A stretch of DNA of 64,000 nucleotides. It comes from Candidatus Hartigia pinicola. GTDB taxonomy: Bacteria > Pseudomonadota > Gammaproteobacteria > Enterobacterales > Enterobacteriaceae. Position 1 is the first letter of the stretch. Every line of letters starts with the position of its first letter. Positions 52,824 through 64,000 of the stretch are shown here, piece by piece. The notes below the pieces were generated by a model. That model had not been told where the DNA came from, ran no database searches, and saw only the letters and a list, made by a program, of their open reading frames with translations. The stretch lies in contig CP048208.1 in NCBI GenBank assembly GCA_020541205.1, positions 930,001 through 994,000 of the forward strand, given 5' to 3'. The position numbers were made by a program, and so were the translations under genes.

Positions 52824-55418
52824 TTTTTTTTCTTATAAAACTAAATTATAACATAATAATATTTTAGTTTGATTATAGAATCTTTATAACAAAATTTAAA
52901 TAAATGATACTGATAATAGTTTAGTCAGTTTAATGCTAATAGTATGCTAATATATGGTTTTAATTAATTATCAATAATACAAAGATAATTATATTCAAAG
53001 AATAGTAGTTATATAAGTAGTGATCTAATCAGGAAAAATTTAAGTATAAATTTATAGTATGTATATTACGTTTATATCAGTTCCCATGTCAAAGTTTATA
53101 TTTTGAAAATTTTATATACATAGGATTTGAGTGAAAAATATATGTAGGATTATATCGTTAAATAAAAATTTATTTTTATTTTAAAAAATTTTACTATTAT
53201 AAATTAATGAGTATTATTAAAAATATTTATAAGCTCTACAAGCTTGATAATTATAGAGCACACAAATAATATAGATTATATCAAAATTTTTTGAGCATTA
53301 TTTATATTCACCACTTTAATACTATAAAGGTGCTTTGTTGTGAGACATTATTAGTTTTAAGTGCTACAAAGTTTTATTATTTTAAGTATAAACACTACAA
53401 CTTTATCAATGTGTAAAATAATTTTATGCGATTTTATGAACACACGATAAGAACTATATAATTTTTTAATAACTAGCACCAAGACCCGATGTAATTTTAT
53501 AAGTATTTTATAATTATGTTGGTATTTTTAAAAAATTTTTCAGAGATTTATATTATATTCACATTAGGAGTTTTATTCAATAACAATAGCTTATGATCTT
53601 TTATCATTTATTTTAAACTTATCTATAATATATTTAATTACTTTTAAAATAGTCGTTTATTTGTTGCAAGGTATTAAGTAAATGGATTTGTATTATTTTA
53701 AGTAGTGATTGATTAATATGAGTTAAGATGGATATTAAACAGTATGTAAAATAGTAGCGCTAAATCTAATAACACTCAACATAATTTTATTATCCAGTCA
53801 AAGATGACTTAATTTAATCTAGAATTATATTCTAGAGTAAAAGATCGTTCAATGCATTATTTACTTTTGTTTTTGGTAATTTCTAAAAAGCTAGCAGAGT
53901 AATCATAAGCGTTGATATTATTCTCACAATAGTTCATTACTAAATTATTAAGCTTCATACTTGCGAAGGCTCTTTGACGGATTGAAAATCATTTATTTTC
54001 TCAGCTGAGAGTACACTAAAAACAATCAGTTTAAGCTACATTCTTTGTCAATATCCAGTTCATTATAACCAATATAAATTAATTTAATTTTAATCACTAA
54101 TGAATACATATATTAATGAATAGTTGTTTTTACAGTATTAGCGCATTACTTTTTAAGTAGCCGTTGATGAACCTAATCCAATAACTAGTAATCTTTCATT
54201 ATTTAAATTGTTATTGATATTCTATGATGTAATTGGAGTTCTTTCGTTTTATATCTAGAACATTTAATATAACTTAGTATTGTTTACTCGTTTATTTATT
54301 AGTTTAGTATTTAGGGTTTTAATGTATTTTACAACATATATGTATTGACTATTCTGTTTGCGTGATAGACGTTAAATATAATATTAACTTGTAGAGTGAC
54401 GAAAGTACTATTAACTAACAGACACTCTCATATTTTTAGAATAACTAAATAGACTAGTGTTAAATAAATCATATATAATAGAAAAAAATAAGAATTACAG
54501 TTTATGTAGTATTATATATTGAAAAATAAAAAATAATAAATACTAGATTACAAATTAAAGAAGAGTATCAAAAAATATCTTTAGTTTTTTTAAATGTGAG
54601 TACATTATCTTTTTAATTAACTGAACACATGGTTTGCAACAAAATTTAATAATTACATTTAATATTATAGAATGTATTGCAATTTTGTTATATAAATGCT
54701 TTCATTTAGTATGTGATAAAATTATATGTATATATGTTATACTTATCATAATTATCTGCTAACACATATTTCATACCTGAAACTCTTTTTGTTCAAGAGG
54801 AAAGTTATGAACAATCTTCTTCGAGCCTTAATGTGACGTTTGATAAATAGAAATTATGATATATTATATTAAATATAAGAAAAATTTTATTGATATCATA
54901 GTATGTTGATTAAATATATTTGATGTAAGAACTAGTGCATACATAATTAAAACAGTTTTAATGGTATTTTGAAGATTTTTAATATGTCCTTATCTAATCA
55001 CATTGTAGTATTTTTCTAGCAGAATTGATTCTATTTATGCTATTTGAAAAATTTAAAATCGTCATGTAGATTTTTATTGTTAATTTGATCACTAAAAACA
55101 GGATTACTATAAATTCACTCTCAGGAACATATCAGTTTGAAAATTCCTCAGACAGATTTATTTTATAAAATTCCTTTTAGTTTTGTTTAGTGAGTAATGC
55201 AGTATTCAATGTATTATGATATTGTTTAACTTATATTATTACTATAGTCTTTTTTCTTACTTCGATATGATAAATTAAATATAATAATATTTAAAAATAT
55301 TATCAATCAATTGTTAGCGTTGATTTTATAAAAATGAACTTTTATGTATAAGTAATGGTATTTTTTCAAGATGTAATAGTAAAGCTTCCCTAACTCTTAT
55401 TATTGAGGTAATGGATAT
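52824..55418. other. AT-rich spacer between kdsA and ychF
   Basis: 2.6 kb with no gene recognised. A weak terminator-like hairpin follows kdsA (8-bp arms 52838-52845/52863-52870). Another stem lies at 53233-53238/53254-53259. A half-site resembling the XerD arm of dif near 53060 lacks the other arm. Confidence 0.65.
52838..52870 (+). terminator. Weak hairpin after kdsA
   Basis: Arms AAACTAAA and TTTAGTTT, 8 bp, 17-base loop, 15 bases after the kdsA stop and preceded by a T8 run. The stem is A/T-rich and lacks a T tail, so it is a weak candidate at best. Confidence 0.2.
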
Positions 55419-56510
55419 ATGGGTTTTAAATGCGGGATCATTGGTTTACCTAATGTAGGTAAGTCTACCTTATTAAATGCTTTAACTAAAGCAGGCATCG
55501 AAGCAGAAAACTTCTTTTTTTGTACAATTGAACCGAATATAGGTGTTGTAACAATACAAGACTCACGCCTCAAACAATTGGCTGAAATTGCAAAACCACA
55601 ACGTATTATACCGACTACGATGAAATTTGTTGACATTGCAGGTCTGGTAAAAGGTGCATCTAAAGGTGAGGGATTAGGTAATCAATTCCTTTCTCACATT
55701 CGTGAGACTGAAGCGATTTGTCATGTTGTTCGCTGTTTTGAAAATGATCATATTATTCACATTTCTGGCCAAGTTAATCCAGAAGAAGATATTGAGATTA
55801 TTAATAATGAGCTAATAATGGCTGATCTTGATACTTGCGAACGTGCTATTTTTCGAATGAAAAAATGCATAAAAAGTGGTGATAAAGGTGCTAAAGAAAA
55901 ATTAAAAGTTTTAGAGAAATGCTTACTTCACCTTGAACAAGTAGGAATGCTACGTATTTTAAACTGTAGTAAAGAAGAAAAATCAATTATACGTTATTTA
56001 AGTTTTTTAACTCTCAAACCAACAATGTACATTGCAAATGTTAATGAAGATGGCTTTAAAAACAACTTATACTTAGATGCGGTCTATAAAATTGCTGAAG
56101 AAGAAAGCTCTATGGTTGTTCCTGTTTGTGCATCTATTGAATCTGATATTACTGAATTAGATGATACAGATCGTGATGAATTTATGCTTACTCTTGGAAA
56201 TAAAGAGCCATGCCTTAACCGTGTGATCCATGCAGGTTATGATTTATTAAGCTTACAAACTTATTTCACTGTTGGAGTCAAAGAACTGCGTGCTTGGACA
56301 ATCTCTATTAATTCAACAGCACCAGAAGCTGCAGGTAAAATCCATACTGACTTTAAAACAGGTTTTATCCGCGCGCAAGTTATTGCATTTAATGATTTTA
56401 TTAAATTTCATGGTGAGAAAGGCGCTAAAGAAGCAGGAAAAATGCGTATAGAAGGTAAAGATTATATTGTTCAAGACGGTGATATATTGAACTTTTTATT
56501 CAATGTATAA
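55419..56510 (+). CDS. ychF: Redox-responsive ATPase YchF (Obg-like)
   Basis: A universally conserved Obg-family P-loop protein that prefers ATP, binds ribosomes and affects start-codon choice and stress responses. It has 363 residues, as in E. coli. Visible: the G1 loop GLPNVGKST (9-17), switch region TIEPN, G3 [18 protein letters not shown], the NVNE segment in place of a normal NKxD (the reason for ATP preference), a helical domain (about 130-200), and a C-terminal TGS domain (about 280-363) ending [17 protein letters not shown]. The ATG has a GAGGTAA site. In E. coli it directly follows pth; here it is downstream of kdsA on the other strand, so a rearrangement separated the pair. Confidence 0.98.
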   Translation: MGFKCGIIGLPNVGKSTLLNALTKAGIEAENFFFCTIEPNIGVVTIQDSRLKQLAEIAKPQRIIPTTMKFVDIAGLVKGASKGEGLGNQFLSHIRETEAICHVVRCFENDHIIHISGQVNPEEDIEIINNELIMADLDTCERAIFRMKKCIKSGDKGAKEKLKVLEKCLLHLEQVGMLRILNCSKEEKSIIRYLSFLTLKPTMYIANVNEDGFKNNLYLDAVYKIAEEESSMVVPVCASIESDITELDDTDRDEFMLTLGNKEPCLNRVIHAGYDLLSLQTYFTVGVKELRAWTISINSTAPEAAGKIHTDFKTGFIRAQVIAFNDFIKFHGEKGAKEAGKMRIEGKDYIVQDGDILNFLFNV

Positions 56511-56520
56511 GCGGATATGC

Positions 56521-56541
56521 TTATATTGTATACCAATATAA
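56521..56541 (+). terminator. Hairpin after ychF
   Basis: An 8-bp perfect stem (56521-56528/56534-56541) with a 5-base loop begins 10 bases after the ychF stop. The position is right for a transcript end or an mRNA-stabilising hairpin; there is no T run after it. Confidence 0.35.
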
Positions 56542-57263
56542 AACTTTATCTAATAATATAAAATAAAATTTATTAAATGACATAAATATCATTTTATAAT
56601 ATTTAACTATATTCTACAAGATCTTAATAGAGAGTTAAGTCTCATAGAATATACCTATGACGGTAGTTTAAACTAAAACACTCATATTATATATACTAAA
56701 TATAGATATGTGTACATTTTTTTAAAAAAAGAGTTATATGTTATTTATAAAGATTAAAACGGTATCAACTTCTGTTTTCGTTAAATTTTTTAAATATGAT
56801 AAAAGATGCATTTGTTAAAGTTTAAAAAATCCAGATATTAATTTAACTTTAATAGTAGATTACTATAAGTATCTTACATCTATTATGTAAATGATTTTAT
56901 TGTAACAGATTTTCTTTTATTTAGATGAAATTAATTATGTTATAGATAATAGATAGTTAACTTATCACTGATGAATATATGTTTATAATGAGATATTATG
57001 TTAGCGATCTTTGCGCAATCTAATTATAGATTTCTCGTTAAAGAATAAAGATGTATTACCTGAGTGTTTTATTTATTTTTTTTACTCTGTTCATATGTAG
57101 TGTATCTGTTGTTATTTTTCATGCAATAATAAAAATAATACTTAGATATAATAAACTTAGTTTACTTATTAAGAGCGTTTCTAGAGCATTGCATGAGGAT
57201 ATTTTAGATTGTATTTCTTTTAAATCTAAGATCAGATTAATAGCTATTTTCATTTTGAATTAT

Positions 57264-57300
57264 AATCACGCTCATGCGGTGATTGTATGTTTTTTGTTTT
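57264..57300 (+). terminator. Terminator-like hairpin with T tract
   Basis: Stem AATCACGC / GCGGTGATT with one bulged G and loop TCAT (57264-57284), then GTATG and TTTTTTGTTTT (57290-57300). The G+C content is unusual here and the layout is that of a plus-strand Rho-independent terminator. It lies about 750 bases after ychF and may have ended a lost gene. Confidence 0.45.
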
Positions 57301-58814
57301 CCAAAATAACTTATAGTTAATTATTATTAAAGTTATTTGATATCCAATCTATATATAAAAATATGGTTTTTCGAGCATATAAAGATTAGAATTTGTAAAT
57401 GTCATTAAAGTTTCTTATAACTAGTTGTCTTTTATATTATCGTATAAATATTAAGATACTTCAGTGGTTTTTATTTAAAAATAAGTTACTTTTTGACAAT
57501 CTTTTGTGAAGTTTTAAAATACAATATAAACAAGCAATTTATTTTATACAATTCAATAGTTTTTAGTAGATGATTTTTACTATTACGCAATTTTCATAGA
57601 ACTATTTTTAAGAACGAATAGTTTCTATTTCTGTTCATGTCAGTATTGAATGATAAATTTTAAATAAATCAATTTACTACAAGTGATCACCATACTTAAG
57701 TATATGACATTAAATAATTTATTTTTAAAGAAATACATGTTTCATGACGATGATTAGAAAATAATATTTACAAGTTTATTTAGAATTTTTACTTTTATTA
57801 TTTTATGTATCTTATTAGAATAATAAAAGAAAATAACAATAAAATTAGTTAAAATATTTCAAGAAGTTGCATTTTCATTTCTTACCAAGTAAAAATATAT
57901 TTTTATACAAAATCGATATACATGAAGTATTTTGTGAACTTCGGTGTATATTGACACGTGATTTCTAGTAAAATATTCTGTAAAAAAATTTTTCACTTAG
58001 AATGCTATACATGACGAATTGAAATTTTTAGGAAGAAATAACGTAAAAAAACTAAGACTAACAATTGATTGAGTATTGTTATGATATTATTATACAACAT
58101 AATGCTATTGCGAAGAAGTGGAAAAGTATTCTATTTTAATATTTTGAAGAGTGTTTAGATTTAGTGTATTTTTAATCAAATACACCTCACCTTAACAATT
58201 TAAGGTGTGGAAATTGTACTGATTACGTTATCGTTATCTTAATAAGAGTTTACAATATAATAGTATAAACTATTTGAAATGTATTTTATCATAGTCTTTA
58301 TCTTCTAAGATATTTTTTAAGAACTCTAGTAATTTTTGTATAAACTCAAGTGATTAATATGCTTTAGAAGTTATTTTACGTATTATGGTTGGAAGTTCAT
58401 AAAGTTAATTTTAGGTGTTTAAAACGATTTATAATTTATGCTTTTAGCAATTTTTTATCTGAATAATAATTTTTTTAGAAATCGAATTTATATTTTTAAT
58501 GTTTATCTCATCTGTCCTGACAGAAGTTTTTTTGATATTCAATAATTATCGAGATAGGTATTAGTAATTATATTTATGTTAATTTTTTAAGGCTTAAAAT
58601 CATCACATATAAACACTATTTCTGAGAAAATCATTGTGGTATTTTCCACTGAAAATCGATGATCAGTATATATAGCAAGCAGATGCATTGAATATACAAT
58701 AAATTCCTGAGGAATGTGTGCGTTTTAGAGTATCAAAAAGCATGCAATTTACTGAAACATTTTACAGCAATATTATTAACATAGATATTTCTTATTTCGT
58801 TAAGCGTAAATAAA

Positions 58815-58844
58815 ATAATAATAATCAAAATAATAATAATCAAA
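58815..58844 (+). repeat. Perfect 15-bp tandem duplication
   Basis: The unit ATAATAATAATCAAA is present twice in direct succession. Simple AAT-type content makes replication slippage the likely source. Confidence 0.8.
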
Positions 58845-59329
58845 AAGATTGTATTCCACTTGAATAATGTTTAATTTTTTTAAATATTCTATCTCTGCTT
58901 ATTTAATTTTCTATTCTATACAATGAATCCCATCTAATAATTATTATTTATTATTTCATTAAAATAGACTACATCAAACTACTAACTTAAGATGTTCCAT
59001 AATAAAATTAGAAAATATTAAATATTTATCATCTGTATTTATAATTTTTATATATCAATCAATAAAAGAAGTCTTAATAATTTAATTACTCATAGCGGTA
59101 GATAAGTTAAAATTATTTACATTAAAAATGAGTATACTAGAAAGGAGTCATTTTAGAGAGTCAACCTGTGCTAGCTCAATAGTTCTTGAACTGAGAGTAT
59201 ATTACAACATTTATTTATGAAGATACATTAGAACTATATTTTTAGTTAAAATACTTTTTTTCATTAAGTACGTGTTAATAAAAGATATGCTTTCACTAAT
59301 TAGAGTAATGTTAGCGTTATAGAGTCAGT

Positions 59330-59355
59330 TCTCGTTCTGATCAATCAGAACGAGA
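59330..59355. repeat. Strong perfect hairpin
   Basis: Arms of 11 bases, TCTCGTTCTGA and TCAGAACGAGA, around loop TCAA. About half G+C, unlike the surrounding DNA. On the plus strand a T5 run follows 13 bases later; on the minus strand none does. It is 424 bases beyond the truncated ftsK. It could be a plus-strand terminator relic or a binding site. Confidence 0.45.
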
Positions 59356-59778
59356 TATAATATGAATTTTTATTACAGTGTTATTTATTTAAGTATTGCA
59401 GCATTTAGTGTTTCCTACATACCAAAAATTACTAATTACTAAAATTTATTTTTTCAGAGTGTATATAAGAGCATGTTAATTATATAGAGCACAATCAGTA
59501 TCCAGTATGTAGAACTAGGTAATTAGATATTTTTATCTTGATTTTTAAAAACTTTATTATATAGAGCACTCTGATCATTATTAGGCACTTATAAAGTGAT
59601 CACTTTTTCTTTAGATAAAAATACGATTAAATATTGCAAATTTAGTTTTAAGTTTTAGCACACCTGATATGGTTAGTCATGCATTGTAGTGGTTTTTAAT
59701 GATTTTTATTCTAAGTATTGATTGGCTACAAGATCTTATCTTTATAGTTCTTTATGCATTAATACTGCCTACAGAATA

Positions 59779-60510
59779 TCAGGAATCTTCTTTGTTAAAA
59801 TACATTTTATTATTAGTTTGGTGCTCAGATTTTTGTGATTTTTTCAGCATATGCTCAGTTTTTTTTACATCATACTGACTAATGTTATTACGATTAGATC
59901 GATTTCTTGTCAAGTTAATAGGAAACGAAATTATAGCAGCGATTTTCTCGGAAATAGTCAACCATGATAAACCAGTAAGTAATGTAAAACCAATTAACAA
60001 CAGTAATAATAATGTTAGCGTAGCATTGAAAGAATTACACCATCTCAAGATAAGATTACTGAAGATACTGCCAATGACACCACCAGAAGAAAAATGTGGC
60101 AAATCATTAAAGTGAATTTCAGCTAACCCACAAGAGGACAAGATGAGTGACAGACTGCCAATTAGATGTGATGAGAGAGAAAAGAAGTCAATATAATTTC
60201 GCTGATTTACATGATAGTAAATTATCCAATACCCAAATAATAATAGCGGTGGTATAGAAAATGCAACAATTCCAAAAGCTGAAAAAAGAATATCTGCACT
60301 CCATGACCCTACATTACCCCCTAAATTTTTTATTGTTGTATTCCATGTTGTTTGTGACCAGCTGGGATCTGAAGATGTAAAACTCATTAATGCAATCATA
60401 AAAAAAATAGTATTCAAACCAATAACAATAAAAATAACTTTAAATATTAGTTGTTTACTAATGAATTTTTTAAATTGAATGTATTTATGTTGTATATATT
60501 TTTTTCTCAT
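59779..60510 (-). CDS. ftsK: FtsK cut back to its N-terminal membrane domain
   Basis: Full FtsK (about 1,300 residues in E. coli) joins an N-terminal membrane domain, needed for division-septum assembly, to a linker and a C-terminal DNA motor that resolves chromosome dimers with XerCD at dif. Only 243 residues remain. They align with the E. coli N-terminus: FTSSDPSWSQTTWN (44-57), KNLGGNVGSWSADILF (61-76), SSCGLAEIHFNDLPHFSSGGVIGS (125-148) and WLTISEKIAAII (183-194). About four membrane segments lie at 21-43, 71-98, 112-130 and 163-185. After residue 200 the sequence becomes polar linker and stops. The membrane domain is intact with no internal stop, so it is probably still expressed as a division protein. 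Alternatively it is a young pseudogene. The start is the ATG at 60510. Confidence 0.85.
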   Translation of the reverse strand: MRKKYIQHKYIQFKKFISKQLIFKVIFIVIGLNTIFFMIALMSFTSSDPSWSQTTWNTTIKNLGGNVGSWSADILFSAFGIVAFSIPPLLLFGYWIIYYHVNQRNYIDFFSLSSHLIGSLSLILSSCGLAEIHFNDLPHFSSGGVIGSIFSNLILRWCNSFNATLTLLLLLLIGFTLLTGLSWLTISEKIAAIISFPINLTRNRSNRNNISQYDVKKTEHMLKKSQKSEHQTNNKMYFNKEDS

Positions 60511-62602
60511 TACTATTTCTTTTGTATGCTAATATTCTACTAATCTATGTAATAGTGCAGTTAATTATATTGAAAATAACAATAAAAAATATTGTTAAAG
60601 ATTATTTTAGTATTAATATTTTTCTAAACATCTTAAAGATTCGATAAAAAATTAAGTTACTATAGATAGATTAATAATTAGTATGTTCTTTTAATAATGT
60701 AGATTCAATGTGTATTTAATATTTACAGATTTAATCTTTATAAATTTAATATTCAGAAATTAAAACTGTAAGTTATTATTATAAAAATATTTTCAGAAAA
60801 ATATAGAAAAATTAACGTTAGTTTTAAAAATATATCTGAAGAATAGAAAATTTCAAAACGTGTGACGATTTAACACCAAACTCATTTAAGTTTAATGCGT
60901 ACAGAATATGTATTTTTGTAACAAAAACATATTTTTTATAGAAAGAAGATTATTAAAGATGTTCGTATTTATTTATGAGTAAAATATTTTATTTTTATTT
61001 ATTTTTGTAGAAACTGAATACTTACAAGTATCATTCATATTTTTCAGATAAAGAATAGTCTTTCAAAATAGATTATGATAAGTGAAGTGAATATATTAAA
61101 GAAATACACATTATCAAGAGATAGTCGCAATATTTAGAAAAGTAATAATTTTGAATTGGTTTATGTTTTTAAACGACGAATTAAATTATTTAAAACATGC
61201 GGTGCATAAAAATTTAAGCTGATCTTAATCAAAAAAGTAATAGATTAAGATAACTGTGCTTCAGTAGAAATATGTAGAATGAATAACATGCCATCTTTCT
61301 AATTAATAATTTGTTTTAAATTATTGATTTCATTATAAAAATATATTTAAATATCTCTGACTGAGCAATACGTCAGATTTCTGTGGTCTGTAAAACATAT
61401 TTTCAATATAATTAAAATTTTTTTTGTTAAATATTTTATATCTTTGTTTGTAACTATTCTTTTATACTTATAAAAATAAAACCATTGTTATATTTTATAT
61501 ACTTCAACATTAATATTTAGGAAATAAACTGATGATAATTACTTATATGTTAAGTTACAAATGTTAGATTATTAGCTTTTTAATAAGAATAAGTACTCAT
61601 TAATTTCAGTTAGCGTTCTAGATCGTGAACACTTAGATAGGTTTTTAAAAAAATAGATTCCAATTCTTGAATTAAGTAAATAAAATTAATAAAAATTTTT
61701 AGAAAAAGTTTGTTCTATTTTGATTTAAAATAAGCCTTAGATCTGATACAGTACTATAACTTTATTTATGATGTAAGAATTTGATTATAATATTAATAAT
61801 TATTCTGTGTCATATGAAAGTCTGACTCAAATCTAATTCGTACTTTAAATTGCTATCTTTAATCTTTTAATTTTTTATAATTTTATCATCTATACTTTTA
61901 ATATTACATACAATGTATTTATGAACATAATAATACATAAAAATTATGCTTTTGGGTGTTGTAACAACTTTTACTGCTGATATAATTTACCTTTCTCAAG
62001 AAAACTGAGTGTAATACTGATCATTGAGATGGAAAAGTGATAAATAAAACAATACAACTTATTCTCAGCACTATCTTATTAACCTCTGAAGACAAAATAA
62101 ATTATAAGATTAATAAATCATATATATTAGATCATACAATGATGTTTACGATCGCAAATATTTTACATTATATGAATATAATTAAGATTATATAATGATC
62201 ATCTTATGTATTTAAAAATACATGTTTGTAACATACTTTAATTCTTATAATAAAAATTATATATATTATACTAATTTTCTCTTAAAATCTTTTAAAAATA
62301 TGATGTTTCTGTAAATTCAGTGCTCATTTTCTCTTTTATGTTAAACAATGATTGTTATTAATAAAGGACAATTTTATTTTAATTACTCTTTTATATTTTT
62401 AAAAAAAATATTAAAATGTATTTTATACACTCGCAAGTGTTAGAAAAAATTCATCGAATATACTTATCTGATGTATAAAGTACCAAATGATCACATTTAA
62501 TGTTGATCGTACTCCTCGAAGTTTACATAAAGTATTAAAAAAACTAATACTGTAGTAAAAGTATTCGTAGCATCATGTAGACACATAAGAAATAGAAAAA
62601 AC

Positions 62603-62640
62603 TAACAGTAATATTACTGTTATGTATTATTATGATACAT
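62603..62640. repeat. Two adjacent inverted repeats
   Basis: A 20-bp perfect palindrome (62603-62622) abuts a second hairpin with 6-bp arms (62622-62627/62635-62640). No flanking gene. Possibly a cruciform-prone site or relic terminator pair. Confidence 0.35.
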
Positions 62641-63500
62641 AACTTAAACACATGATTTTTAATGACTGAGTTAATTTATAAAATATATGATTTTATAATA
62701 TTTATGAATTTATTAGATATTGCATCAAGACTCTTGTATGCTAATGTTTTTTCCTAATTCTGACAAGATTAAGTGCTAGTGATACTATATTGAATTTGTT
62801 ATTTTTGATATAGTTGAATATTTCAAATACAGTAGTTTTTTATGAAAACTATATCTCACCCAAGTTTTATTTATTATTGTGATATTAAAAAAATCAATAT
62901 CTTCTCGTAAAGAGAAAAGAAGTTTGAAAAATGAATGTTACATCAATTAAAAGACTCTTTTAAAAAAAGATTAAATACTGAAGTCTGTAATCAGTCTCAA
63001 TCGATTAATTTAACACTATCTTTTAGCATCAAGATAGTTCAGATGATTATTTTATATTTTTAGGTATTATTACTAAACGGATATCGTAATCCCGTACAAA
63101 CTGCATATTATTAGCAGAAACAATAAGCATAAAACTATAAAATTAGTACTCATGCTTTCCTAATTAATAGATTAGAAAACATTATTTTATATTTGTATTA
63201 CATATAAACAATATTCTGTTTAATAATACTCTTCTAACATTCAACGTATTATCTATAACATAGATAACTGATTTCATTATTTATTCACCAAAGTTATTGT
63301 AGTAATACGAATTTCTTAATTTTAACTAACTTCTGATGTTTTATTACTATCATAGTTGACGATTTTGCGTATTTTAATCTATATTTTTAATATTATATAA
63401 TATCTTAATATAAATTAAGGATGTTTTTACATTATCTTTTCGTTAAGATTAATTAGTGAAGATTTTAATAATTTTTTGATATATATATTTTAAAACTCCG

Positions 63501-63557
63501 CTAGCCAAAGGAAATAAAAATCCTCTAACCTACCTAGAGGCTACTCAATAAGTAGGT
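63501..63557. other. G+C-richer patch with competing stems
   Basis: Within 60 bases three stems can form: CCTCTA/TAGAGG (63522-63527/63535-63540), ACCTAC/GTAGGT (63528-63533/63552-63557) and TAGCC/GGCTA (63502-63506/63539-63543). The first two interlock, as in a pseudoknot or a switch between two folds. Stems are short, so this is suggestive only. Confidence 0.25.
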
Positions 63558-64000
63558 GTTATACATATTGAAAATTTATGGATTTAAGAGGTTCTGCATT
63601 GTGGTTGATCATTTCTAGTAACGATAAGATATATGTTATACTAACTAATACGATAAACTGAGTATGCAAGAATTATTTTATATTATTTTACTGCGTTCAT
63701 TTAGTTATATTACTATCATGTAAGTGTCCTAGAATAGGGTTTTCTCTAGTTAACATACTAAATATTTTCATTATACAATCCGTTTTATTCTCTAGCTATA
63801 TCTCATTATTAAACAAGTTGACTTGTCGACTGAATGCAATATTTAAATTACAATATTTTTGCAGTATAACAATCTTAATTTTCAATACTTATAATGATAT
63901 GACGAACAATACTAAAAATTAAACTTTTAGAGATCAAGTTTATTTCTTTAGTATTGCGAAGATTTTACTGTAAAGTTTTGTGTGATCACGAAAAGAATAA

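Larger units (their letters stand above)
56511..59778. other. AT-rich spacer, includes eroded 3' part of ftsK
   Basis: 3.3 kb with no confident gene. The missing linker and motor of ftsK would have covered most of this stretch on the minus strand, but no motor motif is recognisable. An 89-codon frame at 57051-57320 (Leu/Ile/Phe-rich) has no known family and ends over a terminator-like hairpin; I regard it as doubtful. Other items: hairpins at 57264-57300, 58188-58207 and 59330-59355, a tandem repeat at 58815-58844, and a 14-bp palindrome (59593-59606). Confidence 0.6.
60511..64000. other. AT-rich spacer to the window end
   Basis: 3.5 kb upstream of ftsK with no gene seen; lrp, its E. coli neighbour, is not recognisable. 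Contains adjacent inverted repeats (62603-62640), an 8-bp hairpin (63015-63038), and a G+C-richer foldable patch (63501-63557). Confidence 0.65.

Noticed and set aside
53050-53085. dif-like site (TGTATATTACGTTTAT)
   Set aside because: Resembles only the XerD half and centre of E. coli dif; the XerC arm is missing.
55400-55636. 78-codon minus-strand frame over the start of ychF
   Set aside because: Antisense shadow of the ychF P-loop region.
57051-57320. 89-codon hydrophobic frame after ychF
   Set aside because: Starts at ATG and is the longest unexplained frame, but it has no known family, no good ribosome site, and its end overlaps a terminator-like hairpin; kept only as a doubtful possibility.
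58188-58207. Hairpin CACCTTAA/TTAAGGTG as a terminator
   Set aside because: The 8-bp stem is real, but no T tract follows on either strand and no gene ends nearby.
59882-60115. 77-codon plus-strand frame inside ftsK
   Set aside because: Antisense to the membrane domain; no family features.

Overview
The window looks like the chromosome of a host-restricted Gammaproteobacterium of the order Enterobacterales in an advanced state of genome erosion. Every well-preserved protein reads as a close orthologue of an E. coli or Serratia housekeeping protein with near-identical length. Only about 28% of the bases are coding. The rest is extremely AT-rich spacer (roughly 80% A+T by eye, against about 60-68% inside genes) with stop codons in all frames. 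No transposase, phage gene, CRISPR array, rRNA or recognisable tRNA was found. This fits an insect endosymbiont whose pseudogenes have decayed beyond recognition but not yet been deleted. The species cannot be named from this window; a Serratia symbiotica-like or Sodalis/Arsenophonus-like symbiont would fit.

Layout: 1-11.1 kb holds dapE and an isolated TupA-like ATP-grasp gene. 11.1-13.0 kb holds the accB-accC operon (minus strand). A 7.6-kb gene desert follows, then nfo at 20.6-21.4 kb. At 24.1-28.0 kb lie a DciA/DUF721 gene, a remnant of secM, and secA, keeping the enterobacterial lpxC/secM/secA neighbourhood in part. recD stands alone at 31.2-33.0 kb and coaE at 38.1-38.8 kb. Then comes a compressed version of the E. 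coli pth-prs-ispE-lolB/hemA-prfA-prmC-kdsA region (41.9-52.8 kb), from which hemA and the sirB genes have vanished. ychF (55.4 kb) and a truncated ftsK (59.8-60.5 kb) finish the gene content.

The retained genes are an essential core: peptidoglycan and lysine precursor (dapE), fatty-acid initiation (accB, accC), isoprenoids (ispE), LPS Kdo (kdsA), lipoprotein anchoring (lolB), secretion (secA), CoA (coaE), PRPP (prs), translation (pth, prfA, prmC, ychF), replication and repair (dciA, nfo, recD) and division (FtsK N-domain). The organism therefore still builds a Gram-negative envelope. Three clear transcription units survive: accB-accC, lolB-ispE-prs with a strong terminator, and prfA-prmC.

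I did not find a convincing new multi-gene system. The observations most worth checking are a candidate structured RNA near 9.0 kb whose G-U pairs favour the plus strand, a reduced secM with no visible arrest motif, ftsK cut back to its division domain, recD without recB beside it, the lone TupA-like gene with palindromes in its leader, and several long perfect inverted repeats in otherwise featureless DNA. Comparisons to E. coli and Serratia proteins are from memory, not from a search.
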